A stretch of 64,000 nucleotides of DNA from Oxyruncus cristatus. Taxonomy: Eukaryota; Chordata; Aves; Passeriformes; Cotingidae. The notes beneath the pieces were generated by a model, which worked only from the letters and a program-made list of their open reading frames with translations, did not search any database and was not told where the DNA came from. The stretch's first letter is position 1. The number at the start of each line of letters is the position of its first letter. The stretch spans positions 43,054 through 107,053 of the forward strand of contig VXAY01002466.1 in assembly GCA_013399855.1 (NCBI GenBank), in the 5' to 3' direction. The position numbers and the translations under genes are program-made. Shown here piece after piece: positions 57,601-64,000 of this stretch.

Positions 57601-60461
57601 GGTTTAGTTTATATTGACTTCAGTTTATTTTTTTTCAACCATATTCACAGCAGTTTTCTGCGTGAAATACAGAAAGTCTAGATAGTCTTAGGATGTCTAA
57701 TCACATAGCCTAATTCTAAAAGAAAATTAAAATAATACTGAAGATTAAATTAATGCAGCCTCTATCTGTATTTTATCTAGGAAGGTAATGTAACAAAGAG
57801 CTGCATGGTCCTCATTCAATGAGCCCTAGCTGGGAATGTTTATATGGATAGAGAGAAAATCCTGGAAGAACAGAACTCTTAATTTGCCTAAATCTCTTGA
57901 GGATTTAGAATCTGCAAAATTTAAGTAGGTTGAAAACTTTCATTGTAAGACTGCTAGTATTTCCTGCTCCTTCTCTATATGGGATGACTGTAAGAGCACT
58001 TGGTCTGTCTTGATGGTGTTTTAGCACTTTTCTCTCCTGGGATAAATAAAACTGATGGGAAAAACAAGAAACTAAATATTTGAACAACTTCAAAAACATT
58101 TGTGGTTTTGGTTTTAGAAATATGAAGCTTTTTGTAGGTGGAGGCACACATTTATTTTTCTGAAGCAATTTACAAGCCCATAAAAAGTTCATCAAACCGA
58201 TGACCATTAGTTGCTTCCTTCTTAACCACGCATTATGTGTAAATTATAGAAATGCTACAGTAATACAGATTAAAATTATTTGAATAAAACTGAAGTGGTC
58301 CATTTTCTTGACAATGAAACATTAAACAGTTGAACAATCTTTAAAACTTCCTGCTATCACATGAATAAATATAGCAGCTCTGGAACTGGGTCACTGGCAG
58401 TCAAGAGAGGAGTAGGGAAATCCGTTTAATGGAACAGTACAACTGGGAACTGAGTTCTTGTTGGAAAACACCTGCTTCTTGCGTTATTTCAATATTATGA
58501 ATATACTCAAGTGATCACATTTCCCATTTTGTAAAATTAAAGTTATAGTAAGGGAGCCCACTTTAGTCCTGCTGAGTCCTGGAAGAGCACTCACAGATGG
58601 CTGAGATTGTGTAATAGCTGAGAAAATACATGCGGTAGAGAGGACTTAAAATTGTCTGACAGGAGTCAAGTGATGATTTCCCTGGTTCATGATCTCTTAT
58701 AAATTCCTTCTATAGTTGGGATAAAAATGCTTCATAGAAACACATTTTAGGGATTATAAGGACTATTCCTGTGCTGGATTAGATGTCTGAAGCATGCCAA
58801 GATTTATTTTTATTATTATTATTTATCCTTAAATAATCCTTTTCTAATGTTGACAAAATGTTTTCTGAGTTCAGTACTTCAAAATAAATAATAAAGGAAA
58901 GTAGTATATAATAAACTGTACATCGTAAGTGTCTTATTTGTGTATCTGATTAAAATTGTTACACAAAGAAGAAAAAGTATGTCTGAAGCAAGTCAATTTC
59001 AAGGCCTCCTGTTTAGTGAGAGTGTTTTACCTTTTTTCTCAAATAAATGTGACTTGCATGCTGAGGTACATTTATCAGAAGAGTATGTGCCCCAAAATAA
59101 GTGTTGAAAGATAAATAACTTTTTTTTTCTGCTGTGTGAATCTATTTTCTTACATATGAAAATAGAGCTAAGAGGAATTTCCATTGTTCAACACCCTCAT
59201 TTTCTACAGGGTGATTTTTAGGTTCCATTTCTTTAAACTACTTTTTTTTTTTTCTTTTACACCCCCAGTACTCATGTTGAAAAACTGTTTCAGAATAACC
59301 CCCACTTAATATTAAAATAGGAGAGTGAGACAAACTTCATGTGTCAAGGCAAGAATCATATTTTCAATTCCCTGATTTCCTACTGGAATGGAGTTAGTTT
59401 TCATCTTTAACTAACACAACATACACTCAAATGAGACAGAAGCGTATGTCATTAGGTTATGTATTGTGTTGCACAAAACATGAACAAATTCAAGAAGTAA
59501 GAAATATTCCAATACCTAATGTGTGTAATAGAAGGCAATAAATAATGCATAGAATTAACAGAGAAGAAGGCACTTGAAACCTAGGGTAATTTCAATATAA
59601 TTTTCTGCTTGGGCAGATGTATTTATGTACTGAATAGACAGCTCTAAATTACTTAAAATGACGACTCTTCTACTTAAATCTCTATTGGAGAAGTTTTAGT
59701 GTAAAACCCAAACTCCTCTTTATTTACAGTTCTAATCATGAGATCAAAGTTGGCTTTGTTTTATGATAGTTAAAAATGAAAAATTATACTCAAAAAACAT
59801 CTCCTTCATCTGTGATTCACAGAATTATTTAAACAAATGAGCTGTCTGATGAAGTACTGCTCTGTCCTTAATCCCATTCAGCCTTAGTCTGACTCACCAG
59901 TGAATCAAATATGAAGGTGATTCTTATGTTCATTTTCTACAAGCTGCTTAATAGTATTTTAGAAACTATCATTGCTGAGCAAGGTTTGGGCAGCAAATGA
60001 TTTGTTAAATCTGTTTAGTTGTCTGCTTCCAGGTCATCTATAAGCAGATCTGTTCACAGAATATCACCCAGTTTTTTTCTTGTTCACAGTAACCCCAAAG
60101 TCTCATACTTGGTGATTTTGTCTCTTGATTTACTGATTTATAAGGTATTGAGGAACAAGACTGACTTCAAGATTTGACCAGTCTCAATTTAGAGATTATT
60201 AAAGATTGTTAACAGATGGTTAAAAAGAAGTTGAATTTACTTGGAAAAGGCAATCAAGGGCTCATACATGGACATTGGAAGTTTAACACATTTCTTTATT
60301 AACTTTAAAGAAAAATTAAGCAGCACTCTGAATGCTAATAGAGTTAGAATAAACAGGATTGTGAGTATATAAATTCAAATTGGAAGAATTTATTTTAGAG
60401 AATTTATTTTGAGCCAGCCAGTAACTTTCATATGAATGAAATTTTGCACTGAGTCTCATTA
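54628..60461. other. Unique DNA, no gene recognised
   Basis: No recognisable repeat or exon. A (TTA)n tract lies at about 58801-58828 and T-runs near 59243-59254. A slightly GC-richer patch at 56140-56340 shows no splice or coding signature that I can defend. The minus strand of 54900-55380 has short coding-like stretches broken by stops, with no identified family. Confidence 0.45.
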
Positions 60462-60466
60462 AGGGG
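60462..60466. repeat. 5-bp target-site duplication, left copy
   Basis: AGGGG immediately precedes the LTR start and recurs at 61490-61494 right after the LTR end. Confidence 0.75.
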
Positions 60467-61130
60467 TGTCATGGGTTCACGTGTTCTAAAAAACTAAACA
60501 CGGAATTTTCCCTTCCCCCTGCCCCACTGTGTGGGAGGGATGTTTGAAGGGGCAGGCTGGTTTTGCCTTGGATATTTGACTAACACAAAAGAACTGGCCA
60601 GCAGATTGGACATTACAGGCTAATGGCCTGGGAGGGGGCTAGGAGACTCCTTTCTTTGTTTTTTGTTTTTTTTTCTTCCCTCTCCTGGAGGATGGGGAAC
60701 GAGGCACAGTTCGTGGTTGTGGGAACAGAGGGAAGGTGTGCGTTGGAAAAGCAGGGAGGCTGCTTTGTTCTCAGCCTGGCTGGTTTGTTTTTTTTTCCTC
60801 TGGCTCCGGCTTGCTGGCACCCTGTTTCTATCCCTTCCTCCCCCTCCCGCCCGGGCGGACCTGCTTGGACTTAATCGGAGAGGAACTATTTGGGAAGAGA
60901 GTCACCTTTGTTTTTCCCTCCCTTTGCTCCTGTATTTTTGGCAGCGGTTTTTTTTGTGCACATCAGTGAAGAAAGGGGAAGTCACATGGCCAGCTGCAGA
61001 CAACGTGAGTCCCCTTTGGGAAGAACCCTTCTTTCTCCTTTTTCCCCTTCCCGGTGAGGGGGAGGGAAGGGCTCCATTTCGGCTCCCCCAGCACACCCGG
61101 GGCCTCCACGTGATGACCACCAGAGCCCAA

Positions 61131-61149
61131 CAGCGCCCCCTGCTGGCCA
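61131..61149 (-). promoter_or_regulatory. CTCF-type motif 1 in LTR
   Basis: On the minus strand the site reads TGGCCAGCAGGGGGCGCTG, almost identical to the vertebrate CTCF consensus core (CCASYAGRKGGC with flanks). The CTCF zinc-finger protein binds such sites to organise chromatin loops and insulation. Binding in vivo is not shown. Confidence 0.7.
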
Positions 61150-61188
61150 ACACCGAGCACTGCGGGCTCTGCACCTCCAGGGATCCAA

Positions 61189-61207
61189 CAGCGCCCCCTG
61201 CTGACTG
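61189..61207 (-). promoter_or_regulatory. CTCF-type motif 2 in LTR
   Basis: The minus strand reads CAGTCAGCAGGGGGCGCTG, sharing AGCAGGGGGCGCTGTTGG with motif 1 and lying 58 bp away in the same orientation. The 5' flank differs (AGT for GCC), which is slightly weaker against the consensus. Confidence 0.65.
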
Positions 61208-61344
61208 TGGTTAGAATTGCACCAAAAAGCACAAACTGAACTGCTTACTTTTCATTGAAAGGGATTTTTGGGTATAGGATTATTGTTTGGTTGGGGTTTA
61301 GTTTTGTGTTCTTTTGTTGTTCTGCCAATACACATATATCCTTT

Positions 61345-61350
61345 AATAAA
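61345..61350 (+). terminator. LTR poly(A) signal AATAAA
   Basis: Canonical hexamer in plus orientation within the solo LTR, defining its sense strand and the R/U5 side. Confidence 0.65.
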
Positions 61351-61489
61351 GGGCTGTTATTTTTCCTTTCTCCACACTTTCTCAATTGGAGCCTCTTAAT
61401 TTCGGATTTACAATTGCTTAGAGGAGTTTTGATCTTCCTCATAACTCATCCTCCTAAGCAAAACACTTCTGTCTCATTAAACCAAGACA

Positions 61490-61494
61490 AGGGG
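61490..61494. repeat. 5-bp target-site duplication, right copy
   Basis: AGGGG directly follows the terminal CA of the LTR; see 60462-60466. Confidence 0.75.
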
Positions 61495-64000
61495 GAAAAG
61501 GGTCCTTTTATTAAGTCAGCAGATGAGTGAAAACTGGAACTAATTTTGACCTCAGCAAGTGGTCTCTTGTAATTTCTGTACCTACTTTGTGCTTTTTCTA
61601 CTTTTTTTTTTATAAGCATTTGTGCAGAATACCAATTAAAGATATTTTTAGCACCACTTTGAGTGGGAGGCAGCTGTGTGTATCTCATGGCAGATGGCTG
61701 TGTTTCTTTTAAGTTTATTGACAAAGAAGAAGTGATAAACATGTAAAAAAAGTAAGAAGATTTCAATCTGGGAAATCAACAGACATAAAGAGATACATTT
61801 TTAAATAAATAATGTTGTGTGTAGCATTCAAGCCAAATGGGAAAAATGGTGTGGCGTATTACTTTTAAAAGACTTCCTTTTCCTATGTCATCAAGACAGT
61901 GAATAAAATTTATTAGCACTGCCTTATATTAATTTGCTACCACTGAAATACCTGGTTAAGTTTAATTCAGTGTGATGTTCTTCTTTTACAAATCTATTTG
62001 TAACAATATCCTCTAATAACTTCTTCTATGTTTTCTTCCTCTTATTGCCTTCCTTTTTCTCTTTTTTCTATTCTTTCAATACATGGAACCTATGTCATAA
62101 AGTAAATACCATTTCTGTGAGTATATAGCTTCTGTTTATCCATGTGTTTGAAAGAATTCTAGAACTAGACTGATCATTTTGTAGATAATTTTGGTAACTT
62201 CATTTGAGTTCATTGTATTTTCTGGGTTCTTTTGGGTTTGGACTCTGAGACCAAGAAGAGTAAGCTACTCAGTCTTGCCATGTCAGAAAGCATCACAAAT
62301 CTCATGAAATGTATTTTTAAACTAAAATACAATGTGAAGAAAAATATTCCTCATAGTCTGTGAATCAAGTCATCTATTACAAGGAAAATCATAGTAGAAA
62401 GACATACAAAAGATCTCATGCCATGGAACTACTCATTCTCATAATTTTCTTACTGGTTGACTTAGCGTGTCACAAGCATAAGAAAACCCTGGCTTCTATT
62501 TCAGTATTTTGCAGGCTGTCACAAAAGCTGATGGATCTGATGACCAAGTACAAACAAAACCAATCATTGTATTGATGGAAACAATGGTAGTATAGCTATT
62601 TAACCAAGAAAAAGCATATTCAACTGGACTGAATAGAATTTGCAGTGCTTTATTGTAAAGAAATGAGGTAACAAAAACCTATCTGATTGAGTGGCAGGTC
62701 CTAAATATAGCTTTACTACTGTTTTCTAATGTCTGTGTTGGCTATTTGAAGTATCTGTCTTGCTGCAAATATCGTATGATCTGATTAGCAGATAATAGTA
62801 TAAATGTAATGAATAACCATCAGCAATCTTCCAGATTATCCTGAAGTTCTAGTTCCTAATAAAGTAGAGATGGTCAGAGGTACAATCATATGACAGGACA
62901 GCAATAAAGAAAGCATGATTTACATATAGAACCCGACCTTTTCAAGAATTATGTTGGATAATTGTCTTAATTTTTCATTAATATGATAGAGATACAAAAA
63001 AAAATAAACAGAAGTTTGCACTATCACTACTTAACTCCATGTTGCTAGGATGTGAGACAAAGTCCATACTGGCAGCTCAATCAATTTTCTACAGAGCTCA
63101 TTATTCTATAAAAAAATAAAATTTAACAGTAAAAAAAAAGAAGACAAATGAGTAATTTGATTTCTGTACTTAAAAGTTCTTTGATGTTCATTAGTCCTGA
63201 GTCACAAAAGCGCAAGATTCGGAAGAAAATGTGATGACTGTAACTGTGAAATTTTATTTTCATGAGGAAATCATAGTGCTTGGAGTACCCAGAAAGTTTG
63301 ATGAAGTGATTATGGAGAACATGCCAGTTTCTCCTTGCAAAACTCAGAAAAATTCGAAGAAGCCTAGAGTATTCTGTAGATGAAAAAAAAACCCACAAAA
63401 CAACTCTGAGCGATGGGAGTCAAAGAGGAAGATCAACAATGACTTTTTAAAATTATTCAGTCCCTAGATTGAATTAGATTGTCAATTATTATTTTTCTGG
63501 ATGCATATTTGTCATGTGTTATTTCCTTACTATGGGAAAGTTGTATTAGTGGAACTTTTTGTAACTTGTCCAAAAATACCATGGGAAATAAGTATAGCTA
63601 ATTGTGATATATGTTGCAAAACAATGGTAAGCCATATTTTATGCTTACTTTCATGATAATAATAATTTGAAATCGGGTACTGCTGATTATATAACAGTTG
63701 TGAATAACTGATCTTGCTCATCCCAGATGATTATTTGTTCATGTAATTTGACATAGTTTGTTATTTATCCTTGCCTTTTGGAAAATACTGCAGGTAGTGA
63801 CAAGGTGCAGTGATAAATGAACATACTGAAGCTTTCGGAATGATTTTTGAAGCTGTTACTTGTTCCATGTTCTTACATGGCACATACTGACTCTGACAAT
63901 TTAAAAACTGCTGCATCTTCTGAATCATTATATATATAACCCCTCCCCCCCCTTTTTTTCTTTCGTTTTTTTCTTGTTCTTTTTCCATGTCCACTCTCCC
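61495..64000. other. Unique DNA, no gene recognised
   Basis: No repeat or gene is recognised. A pyrimidine-rich tract lies at about 62023-62078, and an AT then C/T run at 63930-63969. Confidence 0.5.

Larger units (their letters stand above)
60467..61489 (+). mobile_element. Complete solo ERV LTR (~1.02 kb)
   Basis: The element starts TGTCATGG and ends CCAAGACA, an inverted repeat with one mismatch in eight. It is flanked by a 5-bp duplication AGGGG. An AATAAA signal lies at 61345-61350, ~140 bp before the end, so the LTR is in plus orientation. The sequence is much richer in G and C than the surroundings, with C- and T-rich blocks and two CTCF-type motifs (61131-61149, 61189-61207). No gag, pol or env and no second LTR are present, so it is a solo LTR left by recombination. 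A 5-bp duplication fits ERVL (class III) elements in birds, but class is inferred. Open frames of up to 183 codons inside it are compositional artefacts. Confidence 0.83.

Noticed and set aside
60663..61214. 183-codon plus-strand open frame plus overlapping frames on both strands
   Set aside because: It lies entirely inside the solo LTR, has no recognisable motif, and arises from GC- and pyrimidine-rich composition that lacks stops on both strands.
1..64000. tRNA, rRNA, CRISPR arrays, bacterial operons or phage genes
   Set aside because: No T-loop-type GGTTCRANTCC with cloverleaf partners, no regularly spaced repeats, and no prokaryotic gene organisation were seen; the repeat content is avian.

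Overview
The window looks like nuclear DNA of a bird, from a gene-poor stretch (an intergenic region or a long intron). The main clue is the repeat content: at least eleven insertions of the avian LINE CR1, several with the typical 3' tail built on the octamer ATTCTGTG. There are also four avian-type endogenous retrovirus LTRs or LTR fragments, and no Alu, L1 or bacterial gene organisation. Background sequence is AT-rich with short homopolymers. I found no host protein-coding gene, tRNA, rRNA or CRISPR array that I can support. Open frames of 60-180 codons in unique DNA look like chance, and the longest ones lie inside retroelements.

Layout. 1-9487: mostly unique DNA with two CR1 tails (2503-2790 minus, 5981-6093 plus). 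9488-11272: a long CR1 (minus) split by a 549-bp piece of an RTE-type LINE (10462-11010), flanked by an 11/12-bp target-site duplication. 11273-19152: unique DNA with an 8-base assembly gap at 15614-15621. 19153-21506: an LTR with TATA box and poly(A) signal (minus), a CR1 (minus), and a second RTE-type copy (20761-21495, plus) with a perfect 11-bp duplication and an uninterrupted reading frame. 23465-25140: a CR1 split by a ~350-bp LTR-like insert, then an ancient CR1/L3-like fossil. 29125-29735: an old LTR fragment containing a ~45-bp minisatellite. 35275-36310: a second ancient CR1/L3-like fossil. 39981-48645: three further CR1 pieces and a GC-richer repeat-like block containing an ambiguous base. 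One of these CR1 pieces (47934-48639) joins CR1 ORF1 sequence directly to the CR1 3' end. 51283-51906 and 54561-54627: CR1 pieces. 60467-61489: a complete solo LTR with a 5-bp target duplication and two near-perfect CTCF-type motifs. The rest to 64000 is unique.

The retroelement pieces are fossils in cis and do not form a pathway. The points worth following are these. (i) Two copies of an RTE-clade LINE may belong to AviRTE, the family known from some tropical bird lineages and filarial nematodes; their mutual divergence is strikingly mosaic. (ii) A 14-nt stem-loop just upstream of the RTE tail keeps its pairing in both copies. (iii) The solo LTR carries twin CTCF-like sites. (iv) One CR1 is a deletion derivative. 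All identity counts were made by eye.
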